From positions 1,364,001-1,428,000 of the forward strand of contig JBCAMK010000017.1 in the NCBI GenBank assembly GCA_038503065.1: a DNA stretch of 64,000 nucleotides. The letters run 5' to 3'. Numbering within the stretch: position 1 is the first letter of the stretch; every line of letters begins with the position of its first letter. The notes under the pieces were generated by a model that was not told where the DNA came from, searched no databases, and saw only the letters and a list, made by a program, of their open reading frames with translations. Position numbers and translations under genes: made by a program. Of the stretch, positions 1 through 9,500 are shown piece by piece. Origin of the DNA: Paragyromitra xinjiangensis. Lineage: Eukaryota; Ascomycota; Pezizomycetes; Pezizales; Discinaceae.

Positions 1-2289
1 CCCTTTCCTGGAACCCACGGTGCCCCGCATTTCGATGGAAACGATGCTACAGATTTCCTAGAGCACTATGAGCTTCTATATGAAGAATTCGGAGAATCGG
101 AGAAGGCGGCTGTGAAGAAGCTCCCTCTCTATTGTGTTAGCTCTATTGGCGCCACGATTCGTTATTTGCAAGGATATGCAGATGGAGACTGGCAGGCGTT
201 GCGCAGGGAGATTTTGGAGGAGTATAGAGCGCAGGATACGAAGCAGCAGATGTATACGGTAAGGTTTCTGGAAGAGCTGACTACTGCGCAGAAGAAGAAA
301 ACAGGTGATATACGCCCTTTCGTGCGCACCTTTACGGCGGTTTCTACCAGCCTAAAAGCCACAGGTATGCTTTCGGAATATCAGGAGATTCAGCTGTTTC
401 TAGGAGGACTGCAATTAGACCTCGCTAGGAAGTTGATTATCAAGTTCAAATTGGACGTCAACTTGCCCAGCTCCTTCCAAGGCAAATATGCCCTAATTAA
501 GAAAGAAGCTCAGGATTACTGCTTAGGCACGCTTCGCACAGAAGAATTGATGAAGAAAGGTGAGTTTTCTTCAGAAGCACTTATTGATCAGCTTTTAGCG
601 CAGGAAACGAAGCCGAAGCCTTCAGTATCAGCCAGTTTCGGAGACTCGCAGCCGCAGCCGCAGCAGACTGCGCAGGTTGTGCAGCCAATTCAACGCCAGG
701 CCCACAATATAGATGTCACGAACGCAATCGACGACATTTCGAAGCGTATGGAAGCCATGGTTTTACGCCAACAGGCGCAATTTATGGAGAGTTTTAGCAG
801 AGCCAACGTCGGCGCCAGAGCACCTCCGCCGCAAGCCTACAACGCGCCAGGGCCTGCTTCGGGAGCAAATGCAATTCCGCTTCGGAGTTCGCAGCCGGCT
901 CAACAGTATGCTCCAAATCTTCAGTACGCTCCGGCAAGGCGTTGCATCTTTTGTGCGGATCCCACGCATTTGAAGAATCAATGCCCTGCGTTGATGACTA
1001 AAGAGCGCGCAGGATTAGTGCATAGGGCTGTAGGTGGAAGGATTCACTGGGGAGGAGAAGGATCCGGAGGAGATGTGGTAGAGCCGTGGGAGAGAAGTAC
1101 GGGCAGGAATATGCTGCAGCAAGTGGAAGCCCGAGAGCAGCAGCAACCTCCGCAGCAGTCGCAACAGCCAGGCGTAAGGCGAATCAAAGCTGCGCCTAGC
1201 CCTAGCCGTGGACCGAGCTTCGAGGTCAGAATGGCGCGTTTAGGGGAATTAGACGAAGAAAGCAGCGAGGAAGAGTTAGTGGAGGAAGAGTTGGAGTCGG
1301 AATTGGATTCGGATTCGGAATCAGAGGAAGAAGAGGCGAATTGGTATGTTTCTGCAGTCAAACCGGCGCGTGTGGAAAAGCGCAGGGCGCCAGCAAAGAA
1401 GGAAAAGGTGGAAGATCTCAGGAAGAGAATTGAGAGGCAGGAAGGGTTGCCAAATGCTCGGGCGCCCAGGCCTAGAGCATATCCTCCTGTAGAGACTGTG
1501 GAAGTGGAGATGCAAGAAGATAAGCCTACGAATAAGCCCACGAATAAGCCTGAAAAGAAGGTCGTTGCGCCACGCAGAGCCCTTAGAGATGATGCCATAG
1601 GCGCCCCCTCCGAAGAAGAGCTTTTTCACAGACTAGCAACGGAAAAGTCGATCAATATCAGCATTTCGGAATTAGTCTCTATTTCTCCTCCCTTCAAGAA
1701 ATATTTATACGGCAGAGGCGTGCCGCCAGCTGCGAAGGTTTCCAAAGCGCAGGCATCTCCACGCGATTCCCAGACTCGGAGAATTAGACATCAGGTCGAG
1801 TACGCTGCTGAATCAGGCCTAATTCCCATCAGTATCAACGGCGTTTTGCTGCAGCCAACGGGAGATAATGGATCGGAAATCAATCGAATGGGTTGGTCGG
1901 AATTCGAGAGTTTGAATTTGCCATACGACGACCAGGTGGACTGGACCATGACCGGAATTACTGGAGACTCCACACCTCTGACCTGCTGTATTCACGAAGC
2001 GCCCGTTAGTGTAGGAGGTGCCGTGGTTTATACACCAATATTCGCATCTCCAGGAGTGGAAGGCGAATTCGTATTAGGGCGCCCATTCGAGCGAGCTGCC
2101 TTACTAAAGTGGACGAATAAGGACGATGGCTCAATGTGGGGCACGATTTGGTCCTCTGATCGCCTAAAGAAAGCCAAATTTATGGCAGTTCCGCCTGAAG
2201 GATATGCGCGCACTTCAGTACGGGAAGCAAAGGGGCAGTGGATGCGAAGGAGGCGTGAGCAGAGCTCGGGAAACGGGAGATCTCAGTAA
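1..2289 (+). CDS. gag: Gag polyprotein with C-terminal protease-like domain, element A (5' partial)
   Basis: The frame is open from base 1, so the true start lies left of the window; a GTG at 112 is not a credible start. The N-terminal part (about residues 1-170) looks like a retrotransposon capsid domain. Next come a Gln/Pro-rich linker and a CCHC zinc knuckle, C315-x2-C318-x4-H323-x4-C328, which binds RNA during packaging. An acidic Glu/Ser-rich stretch (about residues 413-445) follows. The C-terminal 160 residues resemble a retropepsin: GDNGSEI at residues 621-627 stands where D-S/T-G-S is expected, and a later hydrophobic LGRPF would fit the second conserved segment. The Asn in D622-N623-G624 is unusual. 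The frame ends at TAA 2287, inside the stem of a frameshift-stimulating hairpin. Confidence 0.85.
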   Translation, partial: PFPGTHGAPHFDGNDATDFLEHYELLYEEFGESEKAAVKKLPLYCVSSIGATIRYLQGYADGDWQALRREILEEYRAQDTKQQMYTVRFLEELTTAQKKKTGDIRPFVRTFTAVSTSLKATGMLSEYQEIQLFLGGLQLDLARKLIIKFKLDVNLPSSFQGKYALIKKEAQDYCLGTLRTEELMKKGEFSSEALIDQLLAQETKPKPSVSASFGDSQPQPQQTAQVVQPIQRQAHNIDVTNAIDDISKRMEAMVLRQQAQFMESFSRANVGARAPPPQAYNAPGPASGANAIPLRSSQPAQQYAPNLQYAPARRCIFCADPTHLKNQCPALMTKERAGLVHRAVGGRIHWGGEGSGGDVVEPWERSTGRNMLQQVEAREQQQPPQQSQQPGVRRIKAAPSPSRGPSFEVRMARLGELDEESSEEELVEEELESELDSDSESEEEEANWYVSAVKPARVEKRRAPAKKEKVEDLRKRIERQEGLPNARAPRPRAYPPVETVEVEMQEDKPTNKPTNKPEKKVVAPRRALRDDAIGAPSEEELFHRLATEKSINISISELVSISPPFKKYLYGRGVPPAAKVSKAQASPRDSQTRRIRHQVEYAAESGLIPISINGVLLQPTGDNGSEINRMGWSEFESLNLPYDDQVDWTMTGITGDSTPLTCCIHEAPVSVGGAVVYTPIFASPGVEGEFVLGRPFERAALLKWTNKDDGSMWGTIWSSDRLKKAKFMAVPPEGYARTSVREAKGQWMRRRREQSSGNGRSQ

Positions 2290-2310
2290 GCGCGGAGGTG
2301 CTTACTGAGA
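2268..2310 (+). promoter_or_regulatory. Predicted programmed -1 ribosomal frameshift signal, gag to pol
   Basis: GGGAAAC at 2268-2274 sits in the gag frame as G GGA AAC, a canonical X-XXY-YYZ slippery heptamer. A 6-nt spacer (2275-2280) is followed by a perfect 11-bp inverted repeat, TCTCAGTAAGC (2281-2291) with GCTTACTGAGA (2300-2310), and an 8-nt loop. The pol frame is closed upstream by TGA at 2256-2258 and gag stops at 2287-2289, so only about 30 nt allow a switch, and the heptamer lies in them. Slipping by -1 continues straight into pol at 2274. Confidence 0.85.
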
Positions 2311-5300
2311 AGAGGCGGCGGAAACCTCCGGAGGAAGTGGCGGAAGTGGTGGAAGTGGCGGAAGTGAGGGGTGTGGTCGGAAGAGCGCAGGAGACTCCGC
2401 GTCGACGCGGAGTCTTGCGAGGTGCGGAAAGAGAGGTGCGGATGCGGCGGTGTTTGGCAGTATGGAATGAAATTCAGCGAGCGGGAAGTGGAGTAAGCAG
2501 CAGGAGGCTGTATAAGAATAAGAAGGAGAAGGTGCGACCGCAGAACGTCAAAGGTGATGGCGGCGCTGCAGAAGGAAATCCGAATTGGAAGCAGGATTGC
2601 CTGAAGGAAGAAAAGAGGCAAGGGCTGGATAAGCCCGTTGGCCCTTTTGATCATATCCTTACGCCCAAATTCAGCAGTGTTCCACGAGGATCTCGTCTCA
2701 CGAAAGAAAGAATAGCGGAAATGGATATAGGGCATCTTCAGCCAAAGGAACGAGAGCTTTTGATGGAAATGCTATACAATAGGGAGGCTGCTGTAGCATT
2801 CGAATTCACAGAAATTGGCTTATTCAAGTCGGAAGTTGAGCCTCCACACATAATTCGGACGATTCCACACGTGCCCTGGCAGGAAGCTCCCTTCAAGACA
2901 CCCAGAGCCCTAGAAGGGGAGGTTATTGAAATCCTAAAGGCGCGGATGGCAGGAGGCACTCTGGAGCGCTGCCGTGGACCGTATCGAAATCCTTGGTTTC
3001 TAGTAAAGAAAAAGCAGGGCGGGCATCGATTAGTCGCCTCCTTCACCAAAGCCAACAGCCATACGATATTAGACGCGGCATTACCCCCTAGAGTTGACGA
3101 ATTCAGCGAAGAATTCGCTGGAATGGCAATAGCTTCAATTATTGATCTATTCTCCGGCTATGATCAGGTGGATTTAGCGGAGGAAAGCAGAGATATGACT
3201 GCTATTCAGACCCCTTTAGGCCTGCTTCGGTATACTCGAATGGTGCAAGGAGGCACGAATTCAGTACAGGCATTTCAGCGAATCAACTCCAAAGCGCAGC
3301 ATGATAATATTCCGGAGCGCTGCAGAGTCTTTCTAGATGACGTGGGCGTAAAAGGGCCAACTTCGCGGTATGATGATGAGGAAATAAGCCCTGGAATTCG
3401 AAGGTTCGTACAAGAGCATATCGTCAATTTGGACCGAGTCCTAGCAGATTACGAAAGGGCAGGCGCCACAGTGGCGGGAATTAAGTCTTCTTGGTGCAAG
3501 CCTGGAATCAAGATCGTGGGATTCGTTTGTACGGAAGAAGGGCGATTTCCTGATGCAAAGAAAGTGGAAAAGATCGTACTTTGGCCTGCCTGCGATTCAG
3601 TTACGGAAGTCCGAGCCTTTCTAGGAGTTGCCACCTATTATAGAATTTGGATCGAAGGATTTGCAATTATCGCAGCGCCGTTATTTTTCCTGCAGCGAAA
3701 AGGTGTGGTTTTCGTATGGGCAGAAGAGCAGGAAGAAGCAATGGAAACGATCAAAAAGGCACTTACTACTGCGCCAGCGCTGGCTACGCCACAATATGGT
3801 CTGTTGGCAGGCCTGCTGATTTTAGGGGTGGATGCCGGAGGAGAAGGTTGGGGTGCCGTTTTAATGCAATTATTAGGAGATATAAGGCATCCTTGCAGGT
3901 ATGAGAGCGGGTTGTGGGCGCCTGCAGAGAGGCAGTATGACGCGGGGAAGAAAGAGTGCAAAGGACTGCTCAAGGCGCTGAAGAAGATGCGCTTTTGGCT
4001 CTATGGAGTTAGATTCCGTGTAGAAATCGACGCTCGAACGCTGGTTCACCAATTGAATCTCCCTGCTAATGATCTTCCAGGCGCAATGGTCACTCGTTGG
4101 ATTGCGTGGATTCGTCTCTTCGATTTCGACGTGGTCCACGTTCCAGGAAAGCAGCATACTGCAGCAGATGGATTATCGAGGCGTAAGGGGACTGAAGAGG
4201 ATGTAGCGGAAGCAGAGGCGGAAGATGTGGAGGAATTAGAGGAATTCCTCGATGATCAACTATTCGCCAGCCGGGTAACCGCAGGAGAGTCCGCGTCGAC
4301 GCGAGGTCCTATTAACCCTTTTGTATGCTTAGCCAAAGGAGAGTATAGTGGTCGTTGGCAGCAGATTGGCGAATTCCTGGAGTCGCTTACTATGCCGGAA
4401 GATCTCTCGGAGAAGCAGCGGAAGGCGTTTAGGCGAGAAGCAACCAAATTCCTAATTCGAGACGGGCACCTATTCCGGAGAGGTCGTGAGAATCAGCCGC
4501 CGAAGCGAGTGATATGCCATGGACCAGAAAAGCAGCAAATCCTGAAGGATCTCCACGACGAATCAGGGCATAGAGGCAGAGAAGGCACGTTTAAGAAGAT
4601 TTCTCAACGCTTTTGGTGGCGTGGACTAGCCAAAGATGTGGAGGAATTCGTTCGGACCTGCGAGCAATGCCAACTTCGAGCCTCGGCCAGATATCCTGAC
4701 GAATTGCATCCCACATTTGGCACTTCGCTATTCGAGAAGGTCTGTGTAGATATCGTGCATATGCCTGCTGGAAGTGATCGAAATCGGTATCTAGTCCTCG
4801 CTAGAGATGATTTCTCAGGCTGGGCGGAAGGACGTGCTTTGACTAGGGGGAGCTCGGAGAAAGTGGCGGATTTCCTATTCCAGGAGGTGATTTCACGGTT
4901 CGGCTGCCCTAGGAAAATCGTCGTGGATGGAGGGCCAGAGAATAAGGCATTTACGGAGCGCCTGTGCAATCGGTATAATATCAACAGGAAGGTCGTTTCC
5001 GCATATCATCCGCAGGCAAATGGACTGGTCGAGCGTGGGCATCAGCAAATAGTGGATGCTTTGCAGAAGATCTCCAAACAACCGAAAGATTGGCCTAATC
5101 ATCTCCACTCTGTGCTTTGGGCTGATCGAATTACGGTCAGAAGATCCACAGGAAAGGCGCCTTTTGAGCTCGTTTTTGGTTGGCAGTGTGTGCTTCCTGT
5201 GGAAATAACCTTGAATTCGTGGGGCAGTATTGAGTGGCGGGATATCCACTCTAGGGCGGATTTATTGGCAGCTCGAGCCAGGCAGTTGGAAATGCGGGAT

Positions 5301-5840
5301 GAAGATATCGAGGAGGCGGCAATTCGGCTGAGAGAAAGCAGGTCGGAGAATAAGCGGTATTTCGACTCCCACAGGAGAAAACGGCCTAATTCACAGACTT
5401 TGAGCGTTGGAGATCTCGTGCTTCTCCACAATACGAAGCTGGAAAAGCAGTGGAGTGATAAGCTGGCGAATAGATGGCGTGGACCCTTTCGAATTCGTGA
5501 AATATCTCCTGTAGGCACTGTGGTTTTGGAGGAGCTTGATGGCACGCTTTTAGGCGGTACTACGCCTCCAGATCGTGTTAAACGCTTCTTTCAACGCGCA
5601 GGGGAAATCGCAGAGGAATTCGCAGAGGATCTCGCTGAAGACCTCGAAGAGGGTCTCGCCGAAGATCTCGCAGAGGAGTCCGCTGAAGAGTTAGGAGAGG
5701 AGGACGCGGAGGTGTCCGCGTCGACGCGGGAACTGCCAGAGGAGGCTGAAGCTGTGGAAATGGAGGAAGCTGTTTCTGTGGTTGATGGTAAGCGTGTGAA
5801 GCCTAAGAAAGACTGGGGCTTCTACGTGCAGTTGCCTTAA
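2274..5840 (+). CDS. pol: Pol: reverse transcriptase, RNase H and integrase of element A
   Basis: The frame is open from 2259 and probably entered by -1 frameshifting; its first possible internal start is a GTG at 2298, not used here. RT lies at about 2890-3500 and has the catalytic pair in FLDDVG (D codons 3336 and 3339), a Phe-Leu variant of the usual Y-x-D-D. RNase H follows (GVDAGGEGWG near 3828, DARTL near 4030, DGLSRR near 4170). Integrase begins with an HHCC zinc finger (HDESGHRG ... CEQCQ, about 4555-4670). Its catalytic core has D near 4748, D near 4924 (VVDGGPEN) and E near 5030 (ERGH), with 34 residues between the last two instead of the usual 35. The acidic C-terminal tail has repeated EDLAEE-type units and no recognisable chromodomain. 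Pol makes and integrates the cDNA. Confidence 0.9.
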   Translation, partial: REISVSAEVLTEKRRRKPPEEVAEVVEVAEVRGVVGRAQETPRRRGVLRGAEREVRMRRCLAVWNEIQRAGSGVSSRRLYKNKKEKVRPQNVKGDGGAAEGNPNWKQDCLKEEKRQGLDKPVGPFDHILTPKFSSVPRGSRLTKERIAEMDIGHLQPKERELLMEMLYNREAAVAFEFTEIGLFKSEVEPPHIIRTIPHVPWQEAPFKTPRALEGEVIEILKARMAGGTLERCRGPYRNPWFLVKKKQGGHRLVASFTKANSHTILDAALPPRVDEFSEEFAGMAIASIIDLFSGYDQVDLAEESRDMTAIQTPLGLLRYTRMVQGGTNSVQAFQRINSKAQHDNIPERCRVFLDDVGVKGPTSRYDDEEISPGIRRFVQEHIVNLDRVLADYERAGATVAGIKSSWCKPGIKIVGFVCTEEGRFPDAKKVEKIVLWPACDSVTEVRAFLGVATYYRIWIEGFAIIAAPLFFLQRKGVVFVWAEEQEEAMETIKKALTTAPALATPQYGLLAGLLILGVDAGGEGWGAVLMQLLGDIRHPCRYESGLWAPAERQYDAGKKECKGLLKALKKMRFWLYGVRFRVEIDARTLVHQLNLPANDLPGAMVTRWIAWIRLFDFDVVHVPGKQHTAADGLSRRKGTEEDVAEAEAEDVEELEEFLDDQLFASRVTAGESASTRGPINPFVCLAKGEYSGRWQQIGEFLESLTMPEDLSEKQRKAFRREATKFLIRDGHLFRRGRENQPPKRVICHGPEKQQILKDLHDESGHRGREGTFKKISQRFWWRGLAKDVEEFVRTCEQCQLRASARYPDELHPTFGTSLFEKVCVDIVHMPAGSDRNRYLVLARDDFSGWAEGRALTRGSSEKVADFLFQEVISRFGCPRKIVVDGGPENKAFTERLCNRYNINRKVVSAYHPQANGLVERGHQQIVDALQKISKQPKDWPNHLHSVLWADRITVRRSTGKAPFELVFGWQCVLPVEITLNSWGSIEWRDIHSRADLLAARARQLEMRDEDIEEAAIRLRESRSENKRYFDSHRRKRPNSQTLSVGDLVLLHNTKLEKQWSDKLANRWRGPFRIREISPVGTVVLEELDGTLLGGTTPPDRVKRFFQRAGEIAEEFAEDLAEDLEEGLAEDLAEESAEELGEEDAEVSASTRELPEEAEAVEMEEAVSVVDGKRVKPKKDWGFYVQLP

Positions 5841-5847
5841 TACCACT

Positions 5848-5856
5848 AAAGGGGGG
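5848..5856 (+). other. Possible internal polypurine tract after pol
   Basis: AAAGGGGGG lies 7 nt after the pol stop. It could be a central polypurine tract, or the ancestral 3' tract from before the third frame was gained. No TG-starting LTR follows it. Confidence 0.35.
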
Positions 5857-5867
5857 TCCCTTACGAG

Positions 5868-6160
5868 TTTCCTTTGTATCGTTTCTTTGGCTCTTATTCG
5901 TCGTTTCCTTCGTCTACTATTCGTCGTTTCTTTCGTATATTCCTCGTCAATTCGTCAGTTGATTCGGCTCTATTTGCCTGTATTTCCTTCGTACCTAGCC
6001 GTCTATTCCTTCGTCGTTTCCTTCGTCAATTCTTTCGTATATTAACCTGTATTTCCTTCGTCTATTCCTTCGTCTATTACTCGTGGTTTCTTTCCTATAT
6101 TTCCTTCGTCTATTCCTTCGTATATTCCTCAGTCAATTCCTGTTTAATTCCTTCGGATTT
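5868..6160 (+). repeat. Degenerate pyrimidine-rich repeat (TTCCTTCGTCTA-like) between pol and third ORF
   Basis: About 290 nt are almost purine-free on this strand and consist of imperfect copies of a roughly 12-nt unit around TTCCTTCGTCTATTCC. The segment follows the pol stop and precedes the third frame by about 400 nt. It could act as a translation leader, a promoter pyrimidine tract or a splice-acceptor region for the downstream frame; nothing in the sequence decides between these. Confidence 0.7.
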
Positions 6161-6571
6161 CTATATTTCTATTAGCGGTATTTTCATCTATATACCTGTA
6201 TTTGGCGGATTTAGTGTATTTTCCTATGTTTCAGCGGAAGAGGTGTATTTGCGGTGGAAGTTGAATTAAGGTTGGGGCTCTGCGGGAATCGCCGGCGGAA
6301 TAGAGGGAAATTTAGGGCTTATGGCAATTATCAAGCACGACCTGCTTCTTCTTTATTAGGAGGGGAGGGGGAAGCAAACCTGCTTCCTAGGACTAATCCC
6401 TTACATCTCTCGCCTAAAGAAAGGATCTCGTCGAAATCTCCGCAATCAGTTTGATTCCTTACTATCAAGTTGACCCTCGATATCAAGTTGCCTGCCTGCC
6501 GCCAAAAGCTTATATCCATATCAGCGCTTTCAAGTTGGGCGCCATTTCTTTGTTTGCTTTACTACGTCATC

Positions 6572-9500
6572 ATGAAACAGCAGCGCGCCATGTTCACTCC
6601 CATAAATGAGTCGGCTGGGCCCAGCACTCCAGAGGGCAGAAAAACGAGAGGCAGCAGCAGATCAGAGCCGTTGTCGCCAAATACGGTCAAGAAAATGGTA
6701 CACAGAGCGCCAAAAACCTCAGGCCATACGGGCACCAACGAAATCGTCGAGATTACGAGGGAGAGTGTGCTGCAGCAGCGCGCCAAACATGGCCTGCGCA
6801 GCCTAATCGAAAAGACCATGGCAGCCCACAAAGACCCGGTATCACGAGCTGCTGTTGCTAAAGACGCCCTGGAGGTGTTTGCAGAAGCGCGGGAGGTTTC
6901 AGATGAGGGAATCTCGCGGATTTGGGCCGATTATGTGGAGAAGGAGGGGCTATGGGATCAGTTTGGTGGAGAAGAAGCGTTTAGGGCCATGATGGACTAT
7001 GATAACGTAATTGCGCCGGCGCAGGAACGTTATAGAGCCACCGATGGCAGGAAGGAGAGGGCGAGGAAGTTGATCTGTGAGAAGTGGGGCGACCAATGGG
7101 AGGAGGAGTTCGATCCACAAGAATACCGCCTGCGCCAATTCTCAGAGCATTTCCTACGTCAATTAGCGGCAATTGCTAGAGATGGGTGGTCTATGAGCCA
7201 AGCCTGGAAGGCGCTGGATGCAGGCTATCGGATGCGCCTGCAGGATCGAACCTCCGGCCAACAGAAAGCCTTGGTATTTATGCCTAAAGATGTGGCATAT
7301 GCCAAGGAATGGTTGACCAAAGCGGGCGAAGGCAAAGAGACGAAGGAGGAAGTGTTGGACGAAGACTTGGTTTCAGCGTGGCCTGTGGAGGTTAGGCCGA
7401 AGCAGCTTAAGCCTAAGGCTGCCAAGAAAGGCAAGGGAAAAGGGAAGTCGCTGGAGAGAGTTGTGGAGGAACTAGAGAGTGGGGCGGAAGACCAGGACTC
7501 CGCGTCGACGCAGACTCCTCAGTTGCGGAGTACGGAAGTGCCTGGAGTTGTGGCGGAGGAGGATGAGGTGGCTGGTAGGACCGTGGAGGCGCAAGCGCAG
7601 CGCCAATTGGAAAAAGGAAAGGGGAAGGAAGTGGCGGAAGAAGAGGCGGAAGAGGTGCAGAAAGGTGTGGAAGCGGAAGAGGAGGAGGATATCCATAAGT
7701 CCGAAGCATGTGGTTGTGGAGAATATCTCTCCAAGGCATGGGTTTCTAATCTGCGCAAATATCGAAGTGCAGAGGTGGTACCGCTTGCCTCGCAGGGCAA
7801 ATATCTACTGGATGGCGTGGAGGCAGGGCTTGATAATCTGTGCTGGGAGCACTTACAGCGGCTGGCTTCGTATGTTGGCCTGTATGTCAAGCGCCTGAAC
7901 CGCGCGGAGATGACGCTGCGCCTGCAGCACATCCACAAGCAGTGGGATTCAATTGGGGATCTTCACGCTGCTGTGGCAACGTATGGCTGGTTTAGAAAGG
8001 GGGCGAGAGCGAAGGTGGAAGCTGACGATTTGGGGTCTTTGCTGTGGAAGCCAATTCCGTGGGAGCTTCCGCAGTTTGATAGAGGGGAAATCTTTGCGCG
8101 TTTTGGCAGTCAGGAGGCTTGGGATGCGTTTCTGAAAAAGGGCAATTGCGTGGTTCCGGCGTTTAGATGGTTGACGGAGGAAACGGAGCTTTGGGCCAAG
8201 ATCTCGGAGGAATTCGACCTATATCTCCACCATCAACGGAGTGATTCAACGGGCTGGCTACGGAATTGCTATCACTCCGTATTACAGCAGGCAATTAGGC
8301 AGGACCCCGTATATTACGTCCTGGTACTGGCTGCGCGGTCTGATCGCGCCTATCGGATGCTGGCATTTCCTCACTACGCTAAGTTTTCGCTGCCTGGAGA
8401 TTATACGCAATTCCGCCATATAGACCTGAATCCTCGGAAGGCATTAGATACGGGCGTAGGAGTGAACCACATCCAGACCTCGCTCTCGCTGGATCAGGAA
8501 ATTCCGGAAGGCTGTACTGCGGTCGTTGAAGGATTCCAGAATCACCTCGCGGATTGGTGGGCTCGTGTGGAGGCGCGCGGAGATGCCAAGGATGGGAATT
8601 CTTTCCGGACCACTAAGACGTACTTGCAGGAGGATGAGGCGTCATTTGGCAAGGAAACGAACGTGGTTTGCACACCTGGAGACCTTCGAATCTCGTTGCC
8701 GCACCTAATTCACGGAGCAACTGCCGGCGCCAAAGATAAGGCAATTCTGCAGCGGAGAACGGTGAATAATTGGCCCACAGCCATCCAGGGAGACGGAGAA
8801 GCCATGGAATTCCTGGAGATGGGCTCGCGTCTTGACATCATTGAAGCGCGCCGGCTACGGCGACCTTTCGTGCTGCCACGGAATCCTACTGGGCAAATTA
8901 ACGCCCATAGCCGGCCTAAAGCACGTTTTGCGAGTACGCCAGAGGTCCGAGGTGTGTGGGGGATCGGAGATGCGCTGTTGGGATTGGTGGATTGGGAATC
9001 GGCTCGTGTGCGCTGGGAGTTGGAGATCTTGCTGGGGGCAGATGAGCGGAAGGCGTGGAAATTGGTGAGAAAGGTGCGGAGGAAGTTGATGGAGGCTATG
9101 TGGGAGGGGTATAAGATCCAGGAGTGGGCGGAGAGGCGAGATTTCGGCCCGAATTCCTATTTCCACGCCAGAGATACGGGCACTTGGGAACCTCCCATGC
9201 GAATTACCAAGGAAGGCAAGGAGTCGTTGCTGCGTGGAGGTTATTCGCTGGCAGGATTTGGTTCGGATGTGGAGTCGGAAGAAGGTGTGGAGGATTCGGA
9301 GGTGGAATTGGGCTCTCCTATTAGGGAGGAGTTAGAGGTGGAAAAGGAAATAGAGCCCGAACTGGAGGATTCGGAGAAGGAATTGGAGGAATTGGAGGAT
9401 CCGCCGGTTGATGTCGCCGCCGCAACTGCTGTTGCTGCTAAGGATTCGTCTGCTGCTGACGTTGCCCCGCCTGCTGCTAATGAGGATATGCCTCCTCCGG

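Noticed and set aside
112..114. GTG as start of gag, and GTG/TTG starts at 2298, 6470 and 26318
   Set aside because: Nuclear fungal genes start at ATG. Gag is open to the window edge, pol is entered by frameshift, and ATG codons exist downstream for the other two.
1044..1598. Long open frame antisense to gag
   Set aside because: A shadow of the acidic Glu/Ser-rich gag region; composition is the mirror of gag and it has no domain.
5856..5880. 3' LTR of element A starting right after the AAAGGGGGG tract
   Set aside because: No TG start, no promoter and no LTR-like end nearby; a better tract with TG follows at 9767-9781.
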